Shown: positions 33,401 through 43,827 of the stretch, one piece after another
How positions within the stretch are numbered: the first letter of the stretch is position 1
Layout of the letters: each line of letters starts with the position of its first letter
Assembly (NCBI GenBank): GCA_963971575.1
Contig: OZ020616.1
Span: 17,019,575 to 17,083,574, forward strand
DNA length: 64,000 nucleotides
Reading direction: 5' to 3'
Origin: Liopterus haemorrhoidalis
Lineage: Eukaryota; Arthropoda; Insecta; Coleoptera; Dytiscidae
Notes under the pieces: model-generated
What the model was told of the DNA's origin: nothing
Databases searched by the model: none
Seen by the model: only the letters and a program-made list of their open reading frames with translations
Program-made: the position numbers and the translations under genes

Positions 33401-33971
33401 CAGAGATGGGCGTCTACGCGTAAACTTGAATTTTTTACGTCTACGTGTAAATTTACCGTAGACAGCGTAGAGAAGCGTAGACTGTGTAGACACGTAGAAT
33501 CTAGCGTAGAATAATGAAAAATGAGGTTATGTAACGTGTAAAAAAATAAAATACTGCCAGTTTTAAGCAGAAGAGCCAGTAAAGAACTCAAATTTAATAT
33601 TTTTGACAGCTTCCTGATTAAAACAACTAGTAACTTTTAATTTTAATTTTACTTTAGTAGTTCATACAGACAGAAACCAAGTAATTTATATTGTCCATAA
33701 CAACATACGATTTGTGAGATAACATTTTTGGAAACAATATATGTAATTAGAATTACATAAAATTGTACTAAAGTAATTGTACTTTAATAGTTTAAAAGTA
33801 AACTATTTAAACTATTACCATTCTATTATTTCAAATATTACATTTTAACGTACTGCGCATGTACAGTTTACATTCTACATTCGACACGTAAACAAAAGCA
33901 TATTCTACTTGACATGTTTACGCGTAAAATCTACATTAGTCTACATCATGTATTCTACGCGCCCATCACTG
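33401..33971. mobile_element. Fam-I hAT, copy 2 (GTCTAC arrays)
   Basis: The tips CAGAGATGGGCG / CGCGCCCATCACTG have a perfect duplication TACCTGAT at 33393-33400 and 33972-33979. The subterminal arrays use GTCTAC/GTAGA words (CGTCTACGTGTAAATTTACC, GCGTAGAC), where copy 1 has GTTTAC. The array ends at ATGAGGTTA (33521-33529), as in copies 1 and 4. No coding sequence. Confidence 0.9.
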
Positions 33972-34035
33972 TACCTGATTAATAATAATAATAATAAAAT
34001 TCTGAATATTAAACTTATTTTTATTTTTACTGTAT

Positions 34036-34217
34036 TATATGTTTCATTTTGTGATACGTAACTAACAGGGAAAGTTCATTTTTTATGTTGTATATTTACA
34101 ATACATTTATAATATTATCATAGTATTTGTTCACATGGATACATCAAAGTCTGTTCACACCACAAGTCACTAAAATCGTCAGATCTAGTTACGTATTACA
34201 AAATGAAACACAACATA
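34036..34217. mobile_element. Fam-D short MITE, diverged
   Basis: Ends TATATGTTTCATTTTGTGAT and its inverse, carrying matching G-to-T changes on both arms (GTTTCATTTTG / CAAAATGAAAC). Confidence 0.8.
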
Positions 34218-34237
34218 TAAAATTATATGTATATATA

Positions 34238-34432
34238 AGTTATAGCCTGTTTCTTTGGTTTTAAGCAGAACTAGATTTTGAATTCTAGTAACTGTTAACG
34301 TTTAATTGAAGCCTTTGATCATTTTGTTTAGCAAAACCCAACTTCAAACATTAAAAAATTAGCTTGTGATAACTTTAAAAAAACAATAAATTCCATTTGG
34401 TCCGCTTAAAGGTTTGGAATAGCTTATACTTA
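34238..34432. repeat. Fam-C-related MITE
   Basis: TATAGCCTGTTTCTTTGGTT and the inverse GGTTTGGAATAGCTTATA bound about 195 bp related to 29105-29290. Confidence 0.65.
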
Positions 34433-34523
34433 AATATATTTTGTTGTTGCGGTATTTTTCATAAAAAATAAAATAATTTTCATTATGTTATCTTGTTTCT
34501 ATTTGCCCACCTATCCATGTATC

Positions 34524-34727
34524 CAGAGGCGGATCTACATACGGGCTAATAGGGCTTAAGCCCTGGGCCCCGGATCCGCAAGGGGCCCCCAACCTCTCGG
34601 ACAGATACCTTTTTTTTTGCTCTTCACTTAGATTTGAGAGGTGAGGAACTTTTTTTTTTTTGCTCTTCACTTTGGGCCCCTTGCCATTTTTAAGCCCTGG
34701 GCCCCCAAAAAGCTAGATCCGCCACTG
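34524..34727. mobile_element. hAT MITE, CAGAGGCGGATCTA ends
   Basis: The tips CAGAGGCGGATCTA / TAGATCCGCCACTG are near-perfect, and the 8-bp duplication CATGTATC is perfect at 34516-34523 and 34728-34735. Inside, GGGCTTAAGCCCTGGGCCCC and its inverse form a second stem. T-run/CTCTTCACTT units lie between. Confidence 0.93.
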
Positions 34728-34849
34728 CATGTATCATTTAATTAACTAATTACAGCCTTAGGTAACTATTCACTTTTAAATTTTATTAATATATAATAAT
34801 ATATTTTATTAAAAATATTTGTAAATATTAAAAAATACATAAAAAATAG

Positions 34850-34990
34850 TATACATTAAATTATATTTTCAATAATGGTATTAAATTATTAAATGAACTG
34901 CTTCTGGAAATTAAAAATAATTCTTACTTAAATCAATTTAAATCTAAATGCAAATTACGATTTAATTTTAGGTTTTTCATTTACAGTTAC
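34850..34990 (+). pseudogene. LINE C-terminal fragment
   Basis: The plus strand reads NGIKLLNELLLEIKNNSYLN and QFKSKCKLRF, matching the end of LINE reverse transcriptase proteins (pattern NGLP-x-EIK ... FK-x-x-L). The related frame at 41946 has YNGLPSEIKSRPFNMFKSML. Everything upstream is missing. Confidence 0.55.
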
Positions 34991-35213
34991 TTTTAAGGGA
35001 ACAATCTTTCAATGTATATTTATGTAATTGGTAATCCTAAAACATTGTAAAATATTATTATTGTTTAAAATAATATTGTTTTTCTTAATTACGTGTTATT
35101 TTTACTATAAATGTGAGGTGAAACGCTTATAATGTGTATTACGATATACTCCTAGGACTGGCAGTGACGTCACGGGTCACATGACGTTGCGTAGGTCATG
35201 TCCATATGAGACA

Positions 35214-35475
35214 ACCTCTAGAATCTATTAGCCTTGAGTGAACCAGCTCTGAATGTGGGAAAGTACGATCTGACACAAGGCATGCGAGTCCAACACCGGT
35301 CTCCAGGCCCGAAGGCCCCGGGTCGCGACCCCAACTTGTCCCTCTACCGCACCAACTCCATCCGCGACCTAAAACTCCACGAGAGAACAAGCATCCCCAT
35401 GACAAGAATATTTTTAATTTATCAACGAATGCCACCATGGAGATGGTTTCCGCAGTTTCCACTTCGGGACAGCAA
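35214..35475 (-). repeat. GC-rich dispersed repeat, copy 2 (inverted)
   Basis: The inverse of the repeat at 32345-32945; the shared words and order are given there. The two copies face each other across about 2.3 kb and could pair as a long imperfect hairpin. Confidence 0.6.
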
Positions 35476-35951
35476 AAGCCTCCTTACTGGGCGCTGAAAA
35501 TTGCGCCTAATTACTCCTGAAACAAATACCATACATTAAAAATAATAATAATTTATTTTACAAGGTGGTACTGGAGTTTGAAACTCCTACTGTAATTGAA
35601 TAATTAACAATACTGAATTGAAAAATCTTAAAACTTACCGAAAATTATCCTTCCTTTTGAAATTGCATTGTAAGTTGGGTCCGAGCGTCCGATATGTTGG
35701 CGGAAACCGGCCGGACACTTGCCGATATCGTGTACCATCTCCGGTAAAATCACTTCCAGAAAATGAAACGGGAATAAAATATAAATTAAAAAAACACATA
35801 TATTATATCCACGGTTTTACTAAATAAAAACAAAAATATATAAAATTTGTTGCAATAATTTTGTCCAATACATTATTTATCTTTAAAATTTCCAAGTTAA
35901 AATTATTAAATAAACACCTGCATTTATTGAGCTGAATATTACAATATTAAC
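35476..35951. other. Gene-free stretch
   Basis: No recognised repeat. A short frame at 35618-35827 has no domain or splice context. Confidence 0.45.
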
Positions 35952-35961
35952 TTCACTAATG

Positions 35962-36119
35962 GCCGGTCACCATGGCGTAGTGGTTAGTGTAGCGATGCAC
36001 AACTTCTAGACCATGAGGGCTAGGGTTCGAATCCCGGTTATGGCATGGATTTTTGAAAAATAAATGCATCTTCTGGATAATGGCCATAGTAGCTAAGTCC
36101 AAAAATAAAAAAAAAAAAA
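35962..36119 (+). mobile_element. tRNA-derived SINE
   Basis: The head contains an A-box-like TGGCGTAGTGGTTAG (35973-35987) and a perfect B box GGTTCGAATCC (36024-36034), the internal RNA polymerase III promoter. A short tRNA-unrelated body and an A-rich tail follow (36100-36119). The target duplication TTCACTAATG is perfect at 35952-35961 and 36121-36130. It is non-autonomous and would rely on LINE enzymes such as those remaining at 8.4, 42 and 63 kb. Confidence 0.93.
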
Positions 36120-36130
36120 TTTCACTAATG

Positions 36131-36940
36131 ACTGGAGTGCCTTATCTCTATAATCCTACAAGAATGTGCCAATTAATGGCCTCGATTTATGCGACGCAAA
36201 AAAAATTATAAAATATAACAAAGAAATATTATAAAAAATAGCCAAAAATGCTATAAAAAATTTAAATTTTCAATATTAAGGCCCTAATATTTTAAAATAA
36301 ATGAACACACACCTATTTTTCTTTATTTCCGAAGCCAAGCAACAAGTAGACGCTCAAGGACTCCAACATTTTCCTCGAATTTCTCAATAATATAATTTAA
36401 ATTTTTATTTCAGTGCCCTTTTAAATTATTTATTTATCATCTTCATTTCAAAATTCACTATTTTTGCACTATTTTCCAATTATTTTTTGGAAAAATATTC
36501 ACCGCAAAAAAATGCGTGCTCCTTCGTTGGGAGTCATAACACAATGAATGACGCCGTGACGTAACAAAATATTGCCGATGTGCGCAAGAACATACTTTCA
36601 GCGATTGGAATTTTTGAAATATATACTCTTATTTTAAAAGAAAATTGATACAAATTTTTAACATAATTAACAAAGACAATTTTTATAAGCGCTATTTTAA
36701 ATTTGATCACATGAAGATGATAAATAAATAAAGATTTGAGTGGAGATTATTCACAAAAGCGAACGCCTTGACTTAATTAACGGATGCTGTTTTAATCTGC
36801 ATTCAGGGACTTAAGTAATATCTATACAGGTTGCCATAAGAGCCTTAACAGGATTGGAAATAATTAATAACTAGCTGTCGTGCCCGGCGTCTGTTCCTCC
36901 ATTTACCTCTCCCTCTGCCGCCTATTCCCCTTGCATATCA
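36131..36940. other. Gene-free stretch
   Basis: AT-rich, with no shared repeat or coding signal. Confidence 0.45.
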
Positions 36941-37299
36941 ACTGCTGTTATGATAATTAGGTATATGCTGACGACACTACCATAACTACTTGATTCCTCT
37001 ACAAGTTCCTCTACAAGTTCCTCTACATTTGCGGACTTGATTGATAATGGCAATGGCCAGCTTGAGTTGGCCAAAACTTGGTTTTCAGCAAACAAGCTTA
37101 CGCTCAACAACACGAAAACTGAAAACCTAAAAATTACACTAAAATATTTTAACTTGAAAACCCAGCTGCAGTGAAATTTCTTGGTATACACATTGACCCT
37201 AAACTCAATTAGAAGCAACATGTCAATTGCACTGCTCATAATTTGTGTAAAACAGTTTTTCTACTTTGCAACCTTGTGAACTGTGTCTCTGAGTATATA
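36940..37299 (+). pseudogene. LINE reverse transcriptase fragment
   Basis: The plus strand reads YADDTTITT (the RT catalytic YADD box, about 36966-36993), then LAKTWFSANKLTLNNTKTEN, then in a shifted frame AVKFLGIHIDPKLN (37165-37206) and NLCKTVFLLCNLVNC. This is the palm-to-thumb part of a Jockey-like LINE. It ends abruptly at the mariner insertion at 37300. Confidence 0.75.
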
Positions 37300-38204
37300 A
37301 TGGGTGTTTTTTTTTAGAGGTATAGAACTTTAAATTGCAATAAAACAACGATGGATTATTCGATTGACATGAATTTTTTTTTATTCGAAAGATAATCTTG
37401 TGGCATTACATTTTAAATATGATTTCTGGCATATGACCGCCACGGCTGGCTCGGATGTAGTCCAATCTGGACGTCCAATTTTCGATGACTTTTTCCAACA
37501 TTTGTGGCCGTATATCGGCAATAACACGGCGAATGTTGTCTTCCAAATGGTCAAGCGTTTGTGGCTTATCCGCATAGACCAATGACTTTACATAGCCCCA
37601 CAGAAAGTAGTCCAGCGGTGTTAAATCACAAGATCTTGGAGGCCAATTCACAGGTCCAAAACGTGAAATTAGGCGGTCACCAAACGTGTCTTTCAATAAA
37701 TCGATTGTGGCACGAGCTGTGTGACATGTTGCGCCGTCTTGTTGGAACCACAGCTCCTGGACATCATGGCTGTTCAATTCAGGAATGAAAAAGTTAGTAA
37801 TCATGGCTCTATACCGATCACCATTGACTGTAACGTTCTGGCCATCAGTACGCTCTACAGTACCAATAGCTTCTTCTGTACGCACCATACGGCGTCTCTG
37901 GGGATGCGAGTTATCAATAAGAGTAAACGTGGTGCGAAAACGTTCCATGGTTAATCGAATTAACTGCTCTGATGGACGATTTTGTCGACGATAAAATGGA
38001 CGTAGTGCGCGATACGTATTCCGCACAGAACCATTATTTTCGAAATAAAATTGCACTATTTGCAAGCGTTGTTCAGGCGTGAGTCTATTCATGATGAATT
38101 GCCAAACCAAACTGAGAATAAATCACTTGACAGCTGTTAAATCGGTCGCCATCTTGAACAGTAATGCCAACTTAAAGTTCTATACCTCTAAAAAAAACAC
38201 CCGT
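37300..38204 (-). mobile_element. Mariner-like element, internally deleted, open frame kept
   Basis: The tips GGGTGTTTTTTTTTAGAGG and its inverse CCTCTAAAAAAAACACCC continue as TATAGAACTTTAA on both sides. TA borders lie at 37298-37299 and 38205-38206. At 905 bp it is shorter than the usual 1.3 kb. The transposase has lost its middle. Confidence 0.92.
37406..38092 (-). CDS. Deleted mariner-type transposase
   Basis: A frame of 228 codons from the ATG at 38092. The N-terminal part MNRLTPEQRLQIVQFYFE with SVRNTYRALRPFYRR is the helix-turn-helix DNA-binding domain. The sequence then jumps from RMVRTEEAIGTVERTDGQN to VTVNGDRYRAMITNFFIPEL. Full-length relatives have more than 100 residues there, including the first catalytic aspartate (IFSDEAHF in the element at 45.1 kb). 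The second and third catalytic positions are present in FQQDGATCHTA and RSCDLTPLDYFLWG. It can therefore bind DNA in principle but cannot catalyse. The frame across the deletion is preserved, so it is either young or under selection as a binding protein or repressor; youth is simpler. Confidence 0.85.
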   Translation of the reverse strand: MNRLTPEQRLQIVQFYFENNGSVRNTYRALRPFYRRQNRPSEQLIRLTMERFRTTFTLIDNSHPQRRRMVRTEEAIGTVERTDGQNVTVNGDRYRAMITNFFIPELNSHDVQELWFQQDGATCHTARATIDLLKDTFGDRLISRFGPVNWPPRSCDLTPLDYFLWGYVKSLVYADKPQTLDHLEDNIRRVIADIRPQMLEKVIENWTSRLDYIRASRGGHMPEIIFKM

Positions 38205-38899
38205 TAGTTATGATAGCTTACTACTCACTGTTTCATAGTCACATCTCATATGGTTTGCTGGCATGAGGACATTCGACTGCAGGCGAAAGACTTGTAAGTC
38301 CCCAGAGCGGTGGGCACTTACCTCTCAGGTCCCAATTAAGCTGGGTTGGCTCACAGCTCCCACATAGAACCTGGAAATTATGGGTTCGACCCGGACAGGA
38401 GAATGTGGGGGTTGTTTGAAATTAAGCAACAGTTATAAGTTTAACTTATAACTAGATTTATTAAGCTAAAGATATACAAAACTTAAATCTACGTGTGGTC
38501 TATGAAATTTAATCATAAAACATTATGTTCGAAGAATAGTTTGGAGGTCCGTTTTGACGTCAATTTAGTAAATTAAACTGATAATTTAAATATTTTACAT
38601 GCCCAATAAAAAAAAAATAAGGAGAACATACATACCTCATTGCTGAGGTGACACAACTAATCCAAATATAGTAGTTTAACCGGAAACAGTCACAAAACAC
38701 ACATTTTAACCACTCAATTTCTTAACAGAACAGAAAAGTACTTCACTTCTGCATTTTCTGGGGTGGATCGTAAAGTTCAAATCCCGAACGCGGATCTTAC
38801 TAGCCCATTGAGGCTTTTAGGTACGACCATCCCCCGATGGGGCTTTTGCAACGACCCTCCTCCGATGGGGTTTTCGCAACGACCATCATTTCTCATGTC
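38205..38899. other. Gene-free stretch
   Basis: A tRNA-like B box GGGTTCGACCC at 38382 follows an AGCGGTGGGCACTTACCTC segment, so 38300-38410 may be a decayed SINE head. A CGATGGGG-containing duplication lies at 38830-38880. No gene. Confidence 0.4.
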
Positions 38900-38967
38900 C
38901 AGAGCCGCAGTAAGGAAAATTTGCGCTAGGGGCAGAGCCGTGTTTTGGCGCCCTTAGCAAGAAAAAA

Positions 38968-39787
38968 TTGATGTGAAGTGTGAATATTCACACATTTCAG
39001 GGTTTCGCAGATATATAATAAGTGAAGGCGGTATGCTGAGTGTGTAGGACAAATTTTACTTTGTAGTAATCACGGCAAAATGAACGATATTTTTAAAATA
39101 ATTTATCGTCTGTTAATCATATAATGACTGGTTATTAAATTTACGCTCTTAAAAATTAAATACAAAATTTGTCAAAATATAACTAGAATTTTGACAAAAT
39201 AATTTCAACATAATAAAAATGCAAAAAAAAAACAGAAAAAATAAAATTCACTCAGTACTCGAACTCGAAACCCTTCGTTTACGACACCCATTAAGCTATC
39301 GCACTCCTTGCTTGTGAGTGTCTTACATTGGTATAACTTTTATACTTTGTGAACCAAAAACCACAAAAATTGCGTTATTTTCCGAAAACATAATCTGATC
39401 AAAAATTCCTGTTGTACTATTTCGGTTCACACCAATATACATTACTTAGATTTTTTTTTTTAGATTTTTAGTTTAATCCATCTGGGCTACAGGGTGTGGG
39501 ACAAAATTTTTTTTGCACAATTTTGGCAAAAATCGCATCAAAATAATTTATTTTGCAAAAATAAAAATTTGATCGTTAATCCACGTACTAAGGGCTTTCA
39601 TTTGATACCCTACTCAGAATTAAAAAAAAATATTTTTGTTTTCGATGAGCACATATTTGTTTATATTTTTAGGGTGGTATGTTTTTTAGATGTTTTAATA
39701 TTTTTCCTATGTGCGGGTCAAAGAGTTGTATAAGCATGCCAAATTTCAACTCTCTAGGTTTAGCCGTTTGGCTACAATTTTTACCGA

Positions 39788-39869
<82 letters not shown>

Positions 39870-39925
39870 GACAAAATGACGGTATAAGGGTTTTTTGGTC
39901 ATACCTACAAAACCCTAAAAAGAAT
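38968..39925 (-). mobile_element. Fam-A repeat, copy 2 (inverted)
   Basis: It begins with the hairpin end TTGATGTGAAGTGTGAAT and finishes GTCATACCTACAAAACCC, the inverse of copy 1. The tRNA-like head at 39255-39320 (GAGTTCGAG B-box region on the minus strand) differs from those of the 10-kb and 48.6-kb copies. Confidence 0.8.
39789..39870. repeat. (CAGA)n microsatellite
   Basis: About twenty CAGA units with a GAGA interruption, inside Fam-A copy 2. The same tract is short in the 9.5- and 48.1-kb copies. Confidence 0.95.
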
Positions 39926-40060
39926 CTCACCTCTCAAAATTTAAGTGATGAGCAAAAAAAAGGTCCTCACATCCCAAAATCCAAGTAACGAGCAAAAAAA
40001 AGGTCCTCACCTTCGCAATGGCGCCCCTTAGTCAAGCCCGTAGCGCCCTTTTCATTTGTG

Positions 40061-41527
40061 CGCCCAGGTCCTCAATAAAAGGTCCTCATCTCTATTTTTA
40101 AAAATTAATACTGTGTTTTTGTGCTTTTATTTTTATTTCCTTCCTTCTTAGGGGGGGGGGGGCTCCCTGGTTTCGCCACTGCAATTGATGAGTTTTCACC
40201 GCTCATCAGTGGAATTACCGAGCCTGAGGCCGATTTAATAGCAATATCTGTATCATTGGCTATATTATGTTCTTTATTTTAAATTATGTATGTATGTATT
40301 CTCTATAATATATTTGTGTTCAATATGTATTCCAATTTGTTGTAAATGACTGACTTTAAACAAAAATTTTGTAACATGGTCAATAAATGAATATGAATAT
40401 ATCGTTGTAGCGCCCGTGTACGATTGGTGGTAACCGTAGGTCACGACAGAGCTACACAGGTCAACGATTTTTTTTCACTCGAAGGACCGATAAATGGTTG
40501 ATAGCGCAGCGCGCCGTAAATGGAGTGGTATATCGTATCGTGGACGTACGCGCAGTGAGTTGAGTAACCGCGGTTTCGACCTTAAGGAGAGAGGGGGGAT
40601 TTTGACTCTTCTACTCCTAGGGGCTGCTCTAGGAGACTAGCACAAAGGGGTGGTTAGCCCTAGCTGGGGAAAGAAGGGTAAAATCCAGGCCCACAAATAA
40701 GGTGAAAGGAGGAGTCAAAGCTCGATGTTTCCCTCGGTGACCCCTACCGACGATGTACCTAACACAAAAATATCGTGGACTTAACTCACTGGAGTAAAGT
40801 ACACCTGGCAAGATACGGTGCAATGTAAAATAGCCAGTGTACTTTGTCGGACACAATACAATAATAATAATTGCACAAATCTTATAATTAACACTAGAAA
40901 TATTAATATACAAAGTGTTCTAGTGAAAACCAACCTTTAGTGCAATCTTAGTTAAAAAATTAGTAGTTAATATTGAACAAATAAATGGTAATTTGCACTA
41001 ACAATTATAGGAAAATTCAGCTGAAGGCACATGTAAAGTAACTACAATAATAAATATTAGAACAATAATATTCGCAAATTAACATAATCTACAAAATTAT
41101 GGTTACTAAATTATGTCAGCAGAAGGCTAGACTAAAGAATTTAACAACAATAATAAACTGTAAACTGTAAATGAGTAAGTTCGGAATGAACTACTCTATA
41201 ATAAACAATATTCTCATAAAAAACATGAAATTCAAAAGTAGAATATTTTCATATAATATAAACAGAATAAAACAACTGTGTTTGACACTTAGCTGGATTC
41301 TGGTTCTTCCTGAGAATGGTGCCGATGCGAGGTTTTCACTCAAAATAATTTGTCAGGGTGTAAAGCTGACAAAAGCGGTTTTAATAACACTGTAATTTCG
41401 GGTCGTAAATCCGAAAGAACTTGGAATGGAAAAGCCAAGAAGAAAAAACACCGTTTTTAGGTAAAACAAACCATGTGCTTTTTCTCGCGCTCAAAAATGT
41501 TATCTATACGAACAGGTTGATTAATTA
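40061..41527. other. Gene-free stretch, possible solo LTR
   Basis: A hAT-type tip CCTGGTTTCGCCACTG lies at 40167-40182. From 40406, TGTAGCGCCCGTGTACG opens a GC-richer segment that looks like a Gypsy-type LTR start, but no matching end, primer-binding site or gag/pol sequence was identified. ORFs at 40629-40913 and 41171-41395 have no domain. Confidence 0.35.
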
Positions 41528-43160
41528 ATGTAAAGTCACTGGATTATACAAAGTACCGCAAGCCTTTGAAGAAGCCGACAGACCCCAGGGTTTGATTGGC
41601 AACATTGCTTCCCCTATTAAGCAAACTAAAGCAGCAATTTTTACGTTCTTAAGTTTACGTCTGCGCTGTCACATCTCCCTCTCTCGCTCTCATTTAATAA
41701 CCTTGTTTGTCAGCGATTTGAATATTTAAGGTTAAGTTAATAATAATAATAATAATAATTTATTTAATAGAGCCCATGGCTCAATAGAAAATACATTAAT
41801 TTACAAAATATCGCAAAAACTAAACTTAATAACTAAACTATCATATAACACCATTACATATCCAAATTTAAACAAAAAACAATAAACCTAAGAAAGTATG
41901 CTCAAACATACTCTTAAAAAATAACAATACATAATATTGACTTCGTTACATACGCCCACCGTCATTTTTTAGATATTTCCTAAGCATACTTTTAAACATA
42001 TTAAAAGGTCTGCTTTTAATTTCGCTAGGCAAACCATTATAGAGTACCAAGCCTCTGTCAAACACATTGCTCATTGTAGCTACTTTAGCTTTTTTAGTAA
42101 TGCGCAGGTTAGTTCTTGCTCTCGTATTATATCCATGCACATCACTTCCGCGAACAATGTCATCTGTCAGATAGTCCGGCAATAACCCTTTATCCAATCT
42201 ATATATAAAAGTTAATACATTGTATTTAATATTTTGTCTAATACTAAGCCACTCAAGACACTCCAACATAAAATTTATGGCAGTGTATCTACTACAACCC
42301 AGTATGATACGCATGGCACGATTTTGGAGTATCTGAAGCTTACTAATGCTTTTATCATTGCAAAGAAATAGTACAGTACTGCAATAGCTGAAATTAGGCA
42401 GTATAATAGTATTGTATACAAGAATTTTGGAGAACAAGCTTAAATTTTTTGAAATTCTATGTAGGACTCCTATTTTTTTAGAATTTTTTTTAACTAAATA
42501 ATCTACGTAATTACTAAATTTCAGCTTATTATCCAAAATTACACCCAAGTACTTCATTTCACTTACTATTTCTATATGTTCGTTTTCTAATTTTAATGAG
42601 AGTCCTGAAAGATGCACTTCGTGTAATTGGGAACCAAGGATCATAGCTTTGGTTTTCCCTACATTTATTTTTAATTTGTTTCTTATCATATAAGAATTAA
42701 TTTTAGCCAGTTCCATATTCATTACCCTAAAGATGTTCGAAGGGTCTTCACCTGCTACATAAATTAGTGTATCATCAGCAAAAAGTTTAATTTTTGCAGT
42801 TTTTAAACAATCAACAATGTCATTTATGTAACAAAGGAATAATAATAGCCCTAATACACTCCCTTGTGGCACTCCATGATTATTTAGTAACAGTTCAGAA
42901 CTAACTGTTTAAAGTTTAATTTAAATTTATATATTATATCCATTTTATTTAATAAAAATTAAAAAAATAATTGAAATTGTACCACAATTTTCTTATAGTG
43001 CATCTTTGATTAAAAAAATCGTAATTACAATGTTTAAAATAAAAACTAGTTTCTTATTTTTGTAATGTTGGAATCACTGAACATCATTTGTGTTGGCGAC
43101 ATTTTTAACCCCAGCATGGCCGCCGTTGCGGTACTTTGTATAATCTAGTGACTTTAAATT
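41528..43160. mobile_element. TIR element carrying a LINE
   Basis: TAAAGTCACTGGATTATAC followed by AAAGTACCGCAA near 41540 is matched inversely near 43120-43155 (TTGCGGTACTTTGTATAATC). The 1.6-kb interior is mostly the LINE insert. Target duplication is uncertain because the flanks themselves are ATTAAT-rich. Confidence 0.65.
41738..42905 (-). pseudogene. 5'-truncated LINE reverse transcriptase, long open frame
   Basis: A minus-strand frame of over 300 codons ends at 41946. It starts inside the RT palm at HGVPQGSVLG (family GVPQGS-x-LGPLLF; here GLLLF), followed by IKLFADDTLIYVAG with the intact catalytic FADD. Then come NKLKINVGKTKAMILG, MKYLGVILDNKLKFSNYVDY and a thumb/C-terminal region with GYNTRARTNLRI and LYNGLPSEIKS. 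The frame stops at GGRM and a (TAA)n 3' tail lies at 41739-41760. Endonuclease, fingers and RNase H are absent, so it is a dead-on-arrival copy. The long frame indicates recent insertion. The clade is likely CR1/Jockey-like. Confidence 0.88.
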
Positions 43161-43717
43161 AATGGACAATCAGCGACCTGTAAATTACCGTCAACTAATG
43201 CGTTAGATTTGCATAAAAGTGCAATAAATAATTTGTAGATGGCCCTAGCTGGCCTAAAACATAGATAATTTCACAGGAACTGTGTTTTTACAATTAATTT
43301 AATTAAAATTGAAGGATTGGAAAATTTGGGCGCCTAGCGGGCCCAACAATCGTTATGATTTATTTTGAAATATAGGCATTTCTGAACACAGGAAATAAGA
43401 AAGATTAATAATTTTTATATTATTTATTAGTCATATTATATTGGTTCATTTATCTAATTTTATAAATTTACTGAATTTTGCCACATCCGCGGTGATAAGA
43501 CATAAAAACTTTCCAAATAATTCATATCTGAAGATACGGCAAAGTAGTAAAACCCGAAAAAAGCTAAACGATGGTAGTTAACGGAGAGTCTGGTAAGTAA
43601 ATATATTATTTTTTACTGTGGAAATATTGTATCCTGTCAGAAATAAGTTCCATTTTAAGGATTCGTGGATAAAACCAATAAACAAATCGTTATACCGTCC
43701 CTTATGTGTCTGTATGG
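43161..43717. other. Gene-free stretch
   Basis: AT-rich, no recognised repeat or frame. Confidence 0.45.
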
Positions 43718-43827
43718 TAAAGGGTCTTTCAATAAGGACGATTTAAAACTGTAAATAAAACAAATTGTGTGTGAGATATCCACTCAATTTTTTTTCATTT
43801 GAAAGTATATTTTAGGCATTAAGTGTG

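Larger units (their letters stand above)
38900..40060. mobile_element. Fam-F hAT copy 2, interrupted, right tip lost
   Basis: The left tip CAGAGCCGCAGTAAGGAA and GGCGCCCTTAGCAAG match Fam-F. After the Fam-A insertion it resumes with GAGCAAAAAAAAGGTCCTCA units and GGCGCCCCTTAGTCAAGC. The right tip is not found. Confidence 0.7.

Noticed and set aside
35980..36035. A functional tRNA gene
   Set aside because: The A and B boxes are present, but the A-tail, tRNA-unrelated body and target duplication show a SINE.
39679..39902. Frames full of TDRQ or SVCL repeats
   Set aside because: Pure translation of the (CAGA)n microsatellite.
40406..41420. LTR retrotransposon
   Set aside because: Only a TGTAGCGCCC-type start is seen; no second LTR, primer-binding site, gag or pol was found, so it is mentioned only as a possibility.
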